Source: Cyanobacteria bacterium OH_CBrB_359 (GTDB taxonomy: Bacteria > Cyanobacteriota > Vampirovibrionia > Gastranaerophilales > Gastranaerophilaceae). From it: a DNA stretch of 64,000 nucleotides. The notes below the pieces were generated by a model. That model ran no database searches, had not been told where the DNA came from, and saw only the letters and a program-made list of their open reading frames with translations. Position 1 is the stretch's first letter. Each line of letters begins with the position of its first letter. A program made the translations under genes and the position numbers. Shown here in pieces: positions 28,133 to 35,713 of this stretch. The stretch covers positions 372,001-436,000 of the forward strand of contig JAEZET010000004.1 in NCBI GenBank assembly GCA_023433065.1. The letters run 5' to 3'.

Positions 28133-29056
28133 TTAATCATTGAATTCGTAATTAAATTCTTCCTTAAGGGCTTTTTCTATTGTTTCTTTTTGGTATTTTT
28201 GGATTCCATTGCCTTGATCTTCCCAAATGCTGTGACCTGCATGACCTTGCCAACAATGTATAAAATATTTATTATTACTCCATTTGTTAGGAATTGGGTC
28301 AGCAAATTTATATTTTAATTTTACAATTTGTTCAAACCAATATGCACCTGTATCTCCTTTATCTTCCATGTTACCGAAATAGCAGCCTTTTTGCTTTGAT
28401 ATGTTTCTTGCAATATTAACATTTATTAAGCAGCACCATTCATTGATACGGCACATCCTTTTATATCTAAATGGAAATAATCCTTTAGGATTTGTAGTTA
28501 ATGGCCAATATTTATGAGGGTATTGACCTTGTAAGATTTTATCAGGAGAACATTTATGGGAATCAGCACAATTCCAACATTGTCCTAATGGTCCGACAAT
28601 CGCTATTTTCTTATCTTTTTCTATAGTTTCTAAATAAAACTTTATAATATTATCGAGAAATTTAATATCATCATGAATAATCAAAAGATATTCTTTGTCC
28701 GTAGAATTTATTGCCCATTCATATCTAATGTCATTCTCGGTATAAAAATTGTTTTTAATTACCAAAGAAGGTTTTATTATTATTGTTTTAGGATTTTTTA
28801 ATAGCATATTTTTAGTAAATATTGTATGCGAATATCCTACCGGTTTTTCGTTAACTCTTACTTTAATCTTTAATGGAGATATAAATTTTTGAAAATTAGT
28901 ATCGAGATATTTTGCAATAATTTTATCGCCTGAGCAGTCATCATTTATATATACGGTATCTATGTACCCACTGCAATATTTTTTTAATGAAAAAAGAGTA
29001 TATATTAAAGACTCAGGTTTTTTATATGATTGTATTGCAACATCAACTTTTTGCAT
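28133..29056 (-). CDS. GT2-like glycosyltransferase
   Basis: The N-terminal VDVAIQSYKKPESLIYTLFSL and VYINDDCSGD resemble a GT-A nucleotide-binding half, and LLIIHDDIKFLD supplies a DD metal-binding pair. A cysteine-rich middle (QCWNCADSHKC and RMCRINEWCCLI) is unusual for this class. The chosen ATG (MQKVDVA) matches where GT2 domains begin; an in-frame TTG at 29116 would add 20 residues. Neither has a strong ribosome-binding site. It is upstream of and same-strand with the membrane protein. Confidence 0.65.
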   Translation of the reverse strand: MQKVDVAIQSYKKPESLIYTLFSLKKYCSGYIDTVYINDDCSGDKIIAKYLDTNFQKFISPLKIKVRVNEKPVGYSHTIFTKNMLLKNPKTIIIKPSLVIKNNFYTENDIRYEWAINSTDKEYLLIIHDDIKFLDNIIKFYLETIEKDKKIAIVGPLGQCWNCADSHKCSPDKILQGQYPHKYWPLTTNPKGLFPFRYKRMCRINEWCCLINVNIARNISKQKGCYFGNMEDKGDTGAYWFEQIVKLKYKFADPIPNKWSNNKYFIHCWQGHAGHSIWEDQGNGIQKYQKETIEKALKEEFNYEFND

Positions 29057-29182
29057 TGTAATTAGTTCGATTTTGTCTATAAATTCGATTTTTGCATACA
29101 AAAATTTTTTAATCAATTTTTTTGCATAATTAATATCATATAGTGTAATATTTACTTATACAAAAAATTTAAGTATCTGTTA

Positions 29183-31012
29183 ATGAAACCTCTTATAATT
29201 TTACCGCCTTTATATACACCATTTACTGTTGCTATTGCCGTACCTGTTCTCTTAGGCGCTTTAAAAAAATCAGGTATTGAGGCGCAAGGTCTTGATATAA
29301 ATATTGATTTTTATGAATATATTTTTTCAAAAGATGTCTTGTTAAAAGCTTTAAAAGAGGCAAAGGATTTTATTTCAGAGTATGAATCTGGGGCAAAATA
29401 TATTGAAGTAAAAAATAAAACCGAAGATACTGAAAATTCCATAAATAATAATGAACAAAAATATAATTACATTTGTAACTTTCTGCAAAAGAATGAAAAG
29501 CAGATATCTCAAACACTAGATAAAGTTGATTTTTTAAAAGATTTCTTTAAAGATAAGGAAGATTTTTATAACCCTAAAAAATATATTGCCGCTTCAAAAA
29601 TTTATCAAGGCGCTTGGAATATTTTATCTTTAAATTATTACCCTTCTTCATTTTTGTATTTCAAAAAAACATATAAAGATATAATTGAGAATTGTTTAAT
29701 ATCCCCGAATAGATTTTTATCAGAATTTTTTCAAAAGTATGTGGATAAAATTAAGGTTTCTCAGGATATAAATATGATAGGGATATCAGTCACTCTGGAG
29801 GAGCAATTGATGCCGGCTTTACTTTTAGCTTATATGATAAAAAAACAAACAGATGTTAAAGTTGTATTAGGTGGCGGGTGTATTTCAAGGATATTTGAAG
29901 GATTTCAAAATCATAAGGAAATGTTTAGGGATTTCTTTGATTTTATTTTGCTTGATGAGGGCGAAAATTCTATTGTAGAGCTGTATAAATATATTAAGGG
30001 GGAACTTGATATAGATGAGGTTACAAACCTCTTATATTTAAAAGAAGATGAGCTGATTTGCAACAAAAGGTGCGGCAATTTAGATTTAGGGCAAAATATT
30101 TCAAGGATAAGTTTTGAAGGTTATGATTTTAGTAAATATTGGTGTCCGAATATAATCATGCCGATTTTTGCATCAAGAGGCTGCTATTGGAATAAGTGCA
30201 GTTTTTGCGATTATAATTACGGGAATAAATACCAATCCAAGCCTGTTGAACATGTTATAAATGAAATCAAATATTTTTTGAATAACTTTGGAATTACAAG
30301 ATTTGAGTTTATTGATGTTGCGATTAGTCCTTCGTATTTAAAATTATTGGCAGAGGAAATAATTAATCATAAGCTTAATATTAAATATTCTATATACCTT
30401 CGATACGAAGAAAAATTCACTTTGGATTTATTTAAAGTTGCGGAAAAGTCAGGGCTTGTTCTTATAAATTGGGGCTATGAGGCTGAATCTATAAGAATAG
30501 TCAAGCTTATGAAAAAACATTTAGAAGATATTAACAGAATTAAAATCCTAAAAAATTCTAACAAAGCAGGCATATTTAATAATGTATTTTCCTTCATTGG
30601 CTTTCCAACAGAAACGAAAGAGGAAGCGGAGCTGACATTAAAAACAATTTCAAATGATAAAATTTTTCACATTTCCGCACCGGGATTCTTTATTTTAACA
30701 AGACATTGCGAAATAGCCGAAAATCCCCGGGAATTTGGAATATATAATGTTAAAGAGTCTTTTGGGGAATTTACTACGGTTCTTGATTACAAAGCAAAAA
30801 ACGGCATAAACCAGAATAAAGCAATGGAGATGATAAAAGAGTTTGAGCTTCAGAATTCTGTGAAGAATAAAGATAAATTTATGCATTATATTGTAGACAG
30901 ACAGCATGCCCTCTTATTTTTAATGCACTATGGAGTTAAAGAAGTTAAAAATATGAAAATTTCAAAAAAAAGCTTTATATCAAACTTGTTTGGAATAATA
31001 TTTAAACGATAA
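29183..31012 (+). CDS. B12-binding-type radical SAM protein
   Basis: The N-terminus (ILPPLYTPFTVAIAVPVLLGALKKSG) and VVLGGGCISRI belong to the cobalamin-binding-domain class that precedes radical SAM barrels. The cluster motif is RGCYWNKCSFCDYN (about residue 333). FIDVAISPSYLK and INWGYEAES follow as barrel strands, and SFIGFPTETKEEA near residue 475 is typical of MiaB/BchE-like relatives. The cobalamin-ligating DxHxxG is not visible, so B12 may be bound differently or absent. At 609 residues it is of normal size. Substrate unknown. Its end overlaps the convergent arginase-fold gene by 11 bases. Confidence 0.75.
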   Translation: MKPLIILPPLYTPFTVAIAVPVLLGALKKSGIEAQGLDINIDFYEYIFSKDVLLKALKEAKDFISEYESGAKYIEVKNKTEDTENSINNNEQKYNYICNFLQKNEKQISQTLDKVDFLKDFFKDKEDFYNPKKYIAASKIYQGAWNILSLNYYPSSFLYFKKTYKDIIENCLISPNRFLSEFFQKYVDKIKVSQDINMIGISVTLEEQLMPALLLAYMIKKQTDVKVVLGGGCISRIFEGFQNHKEMFRDFFDFILLDEGENSIVELYKYIKGELDIDEVTNLLYLKEDELICNKRCGNLDLGQNISRISFEGYDFSKYWCPNIIMPIFASRGCYWNKCSFCDYNYGNKYQSKPVEHVINEIKYFLNNFGITRFEFIDVAISPSYLKLLAEEIINHKLNIKYSIYLRYEEKFTLDLFKVAEKSGLVLINWGYEAESIRIVKLMKKHLEDINRIKILKNSNKAGIFNNVFSFIGFPTETKEEAELTLKTISNDKIFHISAPGFFILTRHCEIAENPREFGIYNVKESFGEFTTVLDYKAKNGINQNKAMEMIKEFELQNSVKNKDKFMHYIVDRQHALLFLMHYGVKEVKNMKISKKSFISNLFGIIFKR

Positions 31013-31820
31013 GTTTGTATTGCGAGTTTTCTTCTATTAATTCGAAGAATTTTTCTACTGCTTTTAGAAGGTTTTCAGGACAATATTGAGGAGATTTGGA
31101 AAGAGAAATTAAATTAGCTGTTATTTCTTTTTCTTTTAATATATTAATAAATTTAGAAAAATTTTCACGCAGCTGTAGTTCAGAAGGTATGTTAGAAATA
31201 TTATTAAGAGTGTCAAAACCATTATTGCAAAAATAGTCTGCATCTACGCTTAAAAATATGTATTGATTTTTTAAGTTTGGCAATGACTTTGCTGTACAGA
31301 CATAAACTTTTAGAAGCTCTTTTCCTTCTGTTGAATATAGAGGGTTTATATCAAACTTTTTGCATTTGGAATTAACAAAATTAATCTTTTCTAATGTATG
31401 AATTTCTTGAAGTTCTTTATCAATATATAAAGTAAACTCATTTAATTTATTTAAGTCTGCATTTGTAGGTCTGAAATAAGGTAGTTCAAATGTTTTTATT
31501 GTTTCAAAATTTTTTTTATACTTTTCATTTTCCACAATAAAATCAGGTATTACCCAGTAAATTTCTCTGATATTTTCTTTTAAAATCAAATAATTAATCC
31601 AGTTTACATGTTTTTGAGGATTTCCTGAAAAATTTATGTAAATATCACTATGTAAATCAAAATTAATAAGAGCCGGTTTTTTTTCTTTAAATCCCGGGAA
31701 TTGCGCTAAAACAGAGTTATAAACATCTATTGCCTGATTGTGATTAGTATTTATATTAGTAATTGACTTTGAAAAAATATATTTTGCATTATTTATATCA
31801 TCAAGAGTAAATTCAGCCAT
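31002..31820 (-). CDS. Arginase/deacetylase-fold protein, UPF0489-like
   Basis: ALINFDLHSDIY (about residue 60) and YIFLSVDADYF (about residue 190) match the two metal-binding Asp/His motifs of the arginase-deacetylase superfamily, in the expected order and spacing. SLSKSPQYCPE could be the last active-site loop. This pattern is seen in UPF0489 proteins, whose reaction is not established. The ATG at 31820 is chosen over an in-frame TTG at 31841. It is the only minus-strand gene in this stretch and lies between the radical SAM gene and the paralogue pair. Confidence 0.5.
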   Translation of the reverse strand: MAEFTLDDINNAKYIFSKSITNINTNHNQAIDVYNSVLAQFPGFKEKKPALINFDLHSDIYINFSGNPQKHVNWINYLILKENIREIYWVIPDFIVENEKYKKNFETIKTFELPYFRPTNADLNKLNEFTLYIDKELQEIHTLEKINFVNSKCKKFDINPLYSTEGKELLKVYVCTAKSLPNLKNQYIFLSVDADYFCNNGFDTLNNISNIPSELQLRENFSKFINILKEKEITANLISLSKSPQYCPENLLKAVEKFFELIEENSQYKLIV

Positions 31821-31885
31821 AAAATGATTTATTCCATTCAAAAATGCTCTATAATATAATACTATAATTAATTAGTTTGGGTGGT

Positions 31886-32752
31886 ATGAACAAAAATAAG
31901 ATTAATTTTAGCTTACCTGATTTTTTCTACAATTTTAAACTGAATAAAATATTTATAGAACTAAATCAAAAATATCCTCAATATTTTTACGACAATTTTG
32001 TTATCTCGTCAGTCTATGGAGAGTTTCCTTATTCAATTTGGGGTTTGAGAAAAGCAAAAAAATATTTGTCTAAAGAACTGATTTTAAAAATTTTAAAATA
32101 TTTTTCGGATAGAAAAATATCAGTCCATTTTTCATTTGAAAATATGCTTTTAGAAGAAAAGCATTTAAACGATACTTTTTCTAACATGTGTCTAAAACTA
32201 GCTAATGATAAAAGAAATGCTGTGATATTGAACTCTTTAATCCTTAGAGATTATATAAAGGCAAAATATTCAAAGTTTTCTATAATAACAGATTTTAATG
32301 CCGGGATTGCTGCAGATATTTATTCTATTAATGATTCAGTTTTTGATTCGAATTGTATTGAGCAATCAGGGAGAAAAAAATATCAGGTGATTTTAAATAA
32401 TCCCTGTCTTGATGAGTGTGGGCTAAAAGATATACACATAAAATATCTGTCAGCAGAGCAAATAAACTTTAATAAAAATTATCCGTATTTCCCTTGTGAA
32501 GCTGAATATAACTGTAGTTTTGAGACAATACAGGGCAGGAAAAATTTTATTTCATCGGAAAAGTTAAAAACAAAATATATAGAAAAGGGTTTTAACAATT
32601 TTAAAATCTCATCCGAAGGTCTTATGTACACTTTGCAAAAAGAATATTCTCTTGATGATATTTTAAAAAGTTATTTGTATTATATGATTAAACCCGAATT
32701 TGAAGAAATAGTCAGAGTTAAAGTGGCGCAAGAGGATATTAATGGGAGATAA
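31886..32752 (+). CDS. Uncharacterised cysteine-motif protein, first of a paralogous pair
   Basis: No family recognised with certainty. Shared with the next gene are FPYSIW, a FSFEN/YSFYNP strand, LxDTFxNxCL, and a cysteine knot NNPCLDECGLKDIH (about residue 175) followed by further cysteines (FPCEAEYNC). The alternating strand-helix pattern suggests a TIM barrel, and a Cx3C followed by downstream Cys recalls U32-peptidase iron-sulphur sites. The ATG after GGTGG is chosen; a TTG nine bases earlier is in frame. Its end overlaps the next gene by 11 bases, so the two are coupled. Confidence 0.6.
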   Translation: MNKNKINFSLPDFFYNFKLNKIFIELNQKYPQYFYDNFVISSVYGEFPYSIWGLRKAKKYLSKELILKILKYFSDRKISVHFSFENMLLEEKHLNDTFSNMCLKLANDKRNAVILNSLILRDYIKAKYSKFSIITDFNAGIAADIYSINDSVFDSNCIEQSGRKKYQVILNNPCLDECGLKDIHIKYLSAEQINFNKNYPYFPCEAEYNCSFETIQGRKNFISSEKLKTKYIEKGFNNFKISSEGLMYTLQKEYSLDDILKSYLYYMIKPEFEEIVRVKVAQEDINGR

Positions 32753-33575
32753 AAAGAATATGAACATAATACTCCCGGGTTTATATGATTTGTTTCAAAT
32801 TAATAATGAAATAATTGATACACAATTGAAATCACCCGAGGTTTTCTTAGATAACATTAAAATTTCAGGAGTTTGGGGTTCTTTTCCTTATTCAATATGG
32901 TCAGCGGAAGTAAGCGATTTCTCAAAAACTCCTTACGAAGATATTGAATATATTGTCAAAGAATATAATAGCAAAGGCATTTCTTTATTTTATTCTTTTT
33001 ATAATCCTTTAATCAAAAAGGAGCATTTAGATGATACTTTTTGCAACTTATGTCTTGATATTGGCAATAATTCTTTAAATTGTGTTATTGTATCATCTTT
33101 TGACTTGGCAAATCATATAAGAGAAAGGTATAAAAAGCTTTCTATAGCCTTAAAAGCAGATAAAAATACTAAATTTAACGATGCATCTTTAGCTAACTAT
33201 AAATTTATTATGCTTGATAATTTGGCAGGCTATTTTAAGGATTATAAAAAACAACTGATAAACAAGGATAAAATAGTTTTGAGCTTGAATCGAAGTTGTA
33301 CTGGATCTTGTCGAAAAGCAGACGTCTGCTTCAAGCAAATTTCTAAAAAAAAGCTTTCATTTGAGACAATAAAGAGTGACTTTTGTAAAAAATATTCTTG
33401 CGAGGATAATATAAGCCCTGATTTAACAACCGAGAGTGGATATGAACAAGAGGTTTCAAATTTTGTAATTTCTGATTTCGGATACAATAAAAAACAAATA
33501 TCAGAATTATATTTAAATTATTTTATTAAAGAAACATATAAAGAAAACTTGAGAGAAAGGCTTTATAGTCTTTAA
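32742..33575 (+). CDS. Uncharacterised cysteine-motif protein, second of a paralogous pair
   Basis: Paralogue of the preceding gene: GVWGSFPYSIW, LFYSFYNPLI, HLDDTFCNLCLDIGNN, and LNRSCTGSCRKADVCF in the position of NNPCLDECGLK. C-terminal KKYSCEDN keeps another Cys. AGAGG six bases before ATG overlaps the previous coding end. A heteromer of the two paralogues, like UbiU/UbiV of the U32 family, is a reasonable but unproven idea. No signal peptide or membrane helix. Confidence 0.6.
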   Translation: MGDKKNMNIILPGLYDLFQINNEIIDTQLKSPEVFLDNIKISGVWGSFPYSIWSAEVSDFSKTPYEDIEYIVKEYNSKGISLFYSFYNPLIKKEHLDDTFCNLCLDIGNNSLNCVIVSSFDLANHIRERYKKLSIALKADKNTKFNDASLANYKFIMLDNLAGYFKDYKKQLINKDKIVLSLNRSCTGSCRKADVCFKQISKKKLSFETIKSDFCKKYSCEDNISPDLTTESGYEQEVSNFVISDFGYNKKQISELYLNYFIKETYKENLRERLYSL

Positions 33576-33649
33576 TTCGAATTATATTAAACATTTGACT
33601 AATATATACAAAATACAAAATATGTGAAAATTATTTAAAGGAGGCTGTT

Positions 33650-34318
33650 ATGAAAAAAATTATTATATTTTTGTTGATATTTTGCCTAGGGGCTTCTTTT
33701 GCTACTTCTAAAGAAACAGCAAATTCTGACAATATAACCCCTAAGGATTTTAGTTATTTATTCAAATCACTAAACGGGTTAAGTGAAAATCAGTTATCTC
33801 AGCATAATACTTTGTATTTACGCTATGTTAATAAACTAAACGAAATAAACGAAAAATTGAAAACCGTAGATAAAGATAAAGCAAACGCAGCTCACTCTGA
33901 GTTTAGAGATTTAAAAATCGACAGGGTTTTTTCTAATAATGGCGTAGTTTTACATGAACTTTATTTTGAAAATTTATCACCGGTTCCGACAAAACCTTCA
34001 AGATGCTTTGAAGAGGCCATAGTTAGAAATTTTGGGTCTTGTGATAATTACATAATGGACCTAAAAGCGTCAATGAAATCGACTAGAAACGGCTGGGTAA
34101 TCAGTGCGTATAATTTTCGCACAGGAAAAATTGAGAATTATATATTTGAATTCCATGATTTGTATCTTCCTGTTGATATTAAGCCCTTGTTAGTAATTGA
34201 TGTTTGGGAGCATGCATATATGATAGATTACGGAATAGATAAAGACAGTTATATAAAAGCATTTTTTAATAACGTTAATTGGAATATAGTTTCTAACAGG
34301 TATAAAACTATTAAATAA
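33650..34318 (+). CDS. Secreted protein of unknown function
   Basis: A classical signal peptide (MKKIIIFLLIFCLGASFA, cleavage likely after Ala18) precedes a 204-residue mature domain with no recognised motif. A single pair of cysteines (RCFEEAIV and GSCDNY, about residues 122-132) could form a disulphide. AAAGGAGG six bases before ATG is the strongest ribosome-binding site in the region, implying good expression. Confidence 0.7.
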   Translation: MKKIIIFLLIFCLGASFATSKETANSDNITPKDFSYLFKSLNGLSENQLSQHNTLYLRYVNKLNEINEKLKTVDKDKANAAHSEFRDLKIDRVFSNNGVVLHELYFENLSPVPTKPSRCFEEAIVRNFGSCDNYIMDLKASMKSTRNGWVISAYNFRTGKIENYIFEFHDLYLPVDIKPLLVIDVWEHAYMIDYGIDKDSYIKAFFNNVNWNIVSNRYKTIK

Positions 34319-34425
34319 ATTGATAAAAAATATAAACTTTTTTTATTAGATAAATTAATTCAGGCAAAAAATACTTTTCATCAACATTGTAAAAGTAGTG
34401 TATAAATTCAAACTTAAAATTAACT

Positions 34426-35154
34426 ATGCCTGTACAAAAAATCAATAATAATTATAAAAGTCATTCAATATTAAATAAACCTTCATTTAAGGCTACGATA
34501 AAGTATGTTGATAAAAAAACATTCAACAGAATAATCGCTCAAGCTGCAGATTGTTTTGAAGTGGGTAGGACCACTAATTCGGAGTGGCTTATGACAGAAG
34601 CTGCTGTTAAAAAGAATTCTGCGTTTACAAGAGGAGTTTGTAACTGCGTTGTAGGAACGTTTTTTAACCCGGAGAGTAAATTAACGAATATGTTTCATCT
34701 TTCTCCATACAAAAAAAATATGACCGATTTGCCGGAAGTTAAGAAAGAAATATTCAGACAAGCCAAAGTTTTAAAAGGAGGCTCAAGGTCAAATCTACAG
34801 GGAGCTCTTTTCGGCGGAAATTCGGCTGCTATAGGAACAGGCTGGGATGTGAAGCTCGTCGAAGCAATTAAAGAGGCTTTTGCTGAAATTAAAGACAAAC
34901 TTGGAATGGATTATTCAATATTTGCAGAAAGAAGAAGCTATTCACCTCGCTTAAATGTTTTTTCAGATGCCTTTAAAAATACCCACTATGTCAACATAGA
35001 AGAACCGTTTGTCCCTATCAGAAACTTAACTGATTTAGACTTATCTTACATAAATAGAATTATTTCACCTAAAGACAAAATGGTAATTGACCCTGCCTTA
35101 ATAAGGTCAGAGGAGTTGGAAGCACTTAGAAGAGAAATTGGATGTGAATATTAA
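34426..35154 (+). CDS. Lineage-type protein with SFKA leader; weak CheD resemblance
   Basis: The first 25 residues are a polar leader ending KPSFKA, like the leaders of genes at 9558 and 11160. The body has RGVCNCVVGTFFNPESK, then FHLSPY and LFGGNSAAIG. This Cys...His...GG(N) order loosely recalls CheD-type glutamine deamidases (Cys-His-Thr), but I would not name it so without a structural comparison. No ribosome-binding site is obvious before the ATG. A strong terminator follows at 35162. Confidence 0.6.
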   Translation: MPVQKINNNYKSHSILNKPSFKATIKYVDKKTFNRIIAQAADCFEVGRTTNSEWLMTEAAVKKNSAFTRGVCNCVVGTFFNPESKLTNMFHLSPYKKNMTDLPEVKKEIFRQAKVLKGGSRSNLQGALFGGNSAAIGTGWDVKLVEAIKEAFAEIKDKLGMDYSIFAERRSYSPRLNVFSDAFKNTHYVNIEEPFVPIRNLTDLDLSYINRIISPKDKMVIDPALIRSEELEALRREIGCEY

Positions 35155-35161
35155 ATTCATT

Positions 35162-35193
35162 AAAAAGACTCAAAGATTTCCTGAGTCTTTTTT
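35162..35193 (+). terminator. Rho-independent terminator
   Basis: AAAAAGACTCA and TGAGTCTTTTT form an 11-bp stem around a 9-base loop, followed by T. It starts 8 bases after the stop of the preceding gene and marks the left edge of the accessory island. Confidence 0.9.
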
Positions 35194-35252
35194 GGTGGTG
35201 TAGTCAGGTTTGATAGCTGAAGTCTTTGGTGCGAAAACTATTATTTTAAAAA

Positions 35253-35430
35253 ACAGGGAATTTACAGGGAAATTTTAAATAATTCTGCCTATAAAATAAG
35301 TTGACTTTAAATTTCGTAACCTGAAAATCCTTATAAACAGAGGACATTAGAGACCACAGTTTTGCAAAGGAGACGAATTTCCCTGAAAAATAACAGGGAA
35401 TTTTTTTAGAATAACAGGGAAAATTTTAAC
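35253..35430. repeat. ACAGGGAA repeat cluster in a non-coding stretch
   Basis: The 318-base gap 35155-35472 has no gene. CAGGGAA occurs in direct orientation at 35254, 35265, 35394 and 35415, and inverted (TTCCCTG) at 35379-35385. The pairs at 35253-35278 and 35393-35430 have the same order (AACAGGGAATTT then ACAGGGAAA(A)TTTTAA), so a unit is duplicated about 140 bases apart. It could be a recombinase attachment site, an iteron-like region or an operator cluster. Confidence 0.6.
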
Positions 35431-35436
35431 ACGAAC

Positions 35437-35465
35437 TTGACTTGTTTTTACTTGCAAGGTTAAAT
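35437..35465 (+). promoter_or_regulatory. Sigma-70-type promoter for the DUF5681 gene
   Basis: TTGACT at 35437-35442 and TTAAAT at 35460-35465 are separated by 17 bases. The expected start of transcription is about 35472-35473, which is the ATG itself, so the mRNA would be leaderless. Confidence 0.55.
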
Positions 35466-35472
35466 ACAGGCT

Positions 35473-35670
35473 ATGAATAGACAACCGCCACTTGAATATA
35501 GATTTAAAAAAGGTCAATCCGGCAATCCAAAAGGGCGACCGAAAAAAGTTGACAAAGAAAAAGAATTTTTTGAGGTTGCAACGGCTGTGATGCAAATTAC
35601 ATATAAAGCCCTGAGCGGCGATGAATGCGCGGTTAAGAAAATGAAACGCATTAAAAAGTTGTTAAAATAA
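35473..35670 (+). CDS. Short DUF5681 protein
   Basis: A 65-residue protein carrying the DUF5681 signature FKKGQSGNPKGRPKK at residues 11-25, then a helical segment. The same signature occurs in the 129-residue protein at 46952, which sits before the large terminase. DUF5681 proteins usually accompany phage terminases and are thought of as small-terminase-like. This copy is shorter by about half at the C-terminus and stands alone at the edge of the island, so it may be a truncated relic or a regulator. Confidence 0.65.
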   Translation: MNRQPPLEYRFKKGQSGNPKGRPKKVDKEKEFFEVATAVMQITYKALSGDECAVKKMKRIKKLLK

Positions 35671-35713
35671 AATCTATCTTTCTGCTATCATTATTTTAAT
35701 TTATCAGTCAAAT

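Noticed and set aside
35188..35205. TTTGGTGGTG after the 35162 terminator as a third tRNA-end attachment copy
   Set aside because: It matches the tRNA-Ala end in only a few bases and no T-arm sequence follows; chance is as likely.
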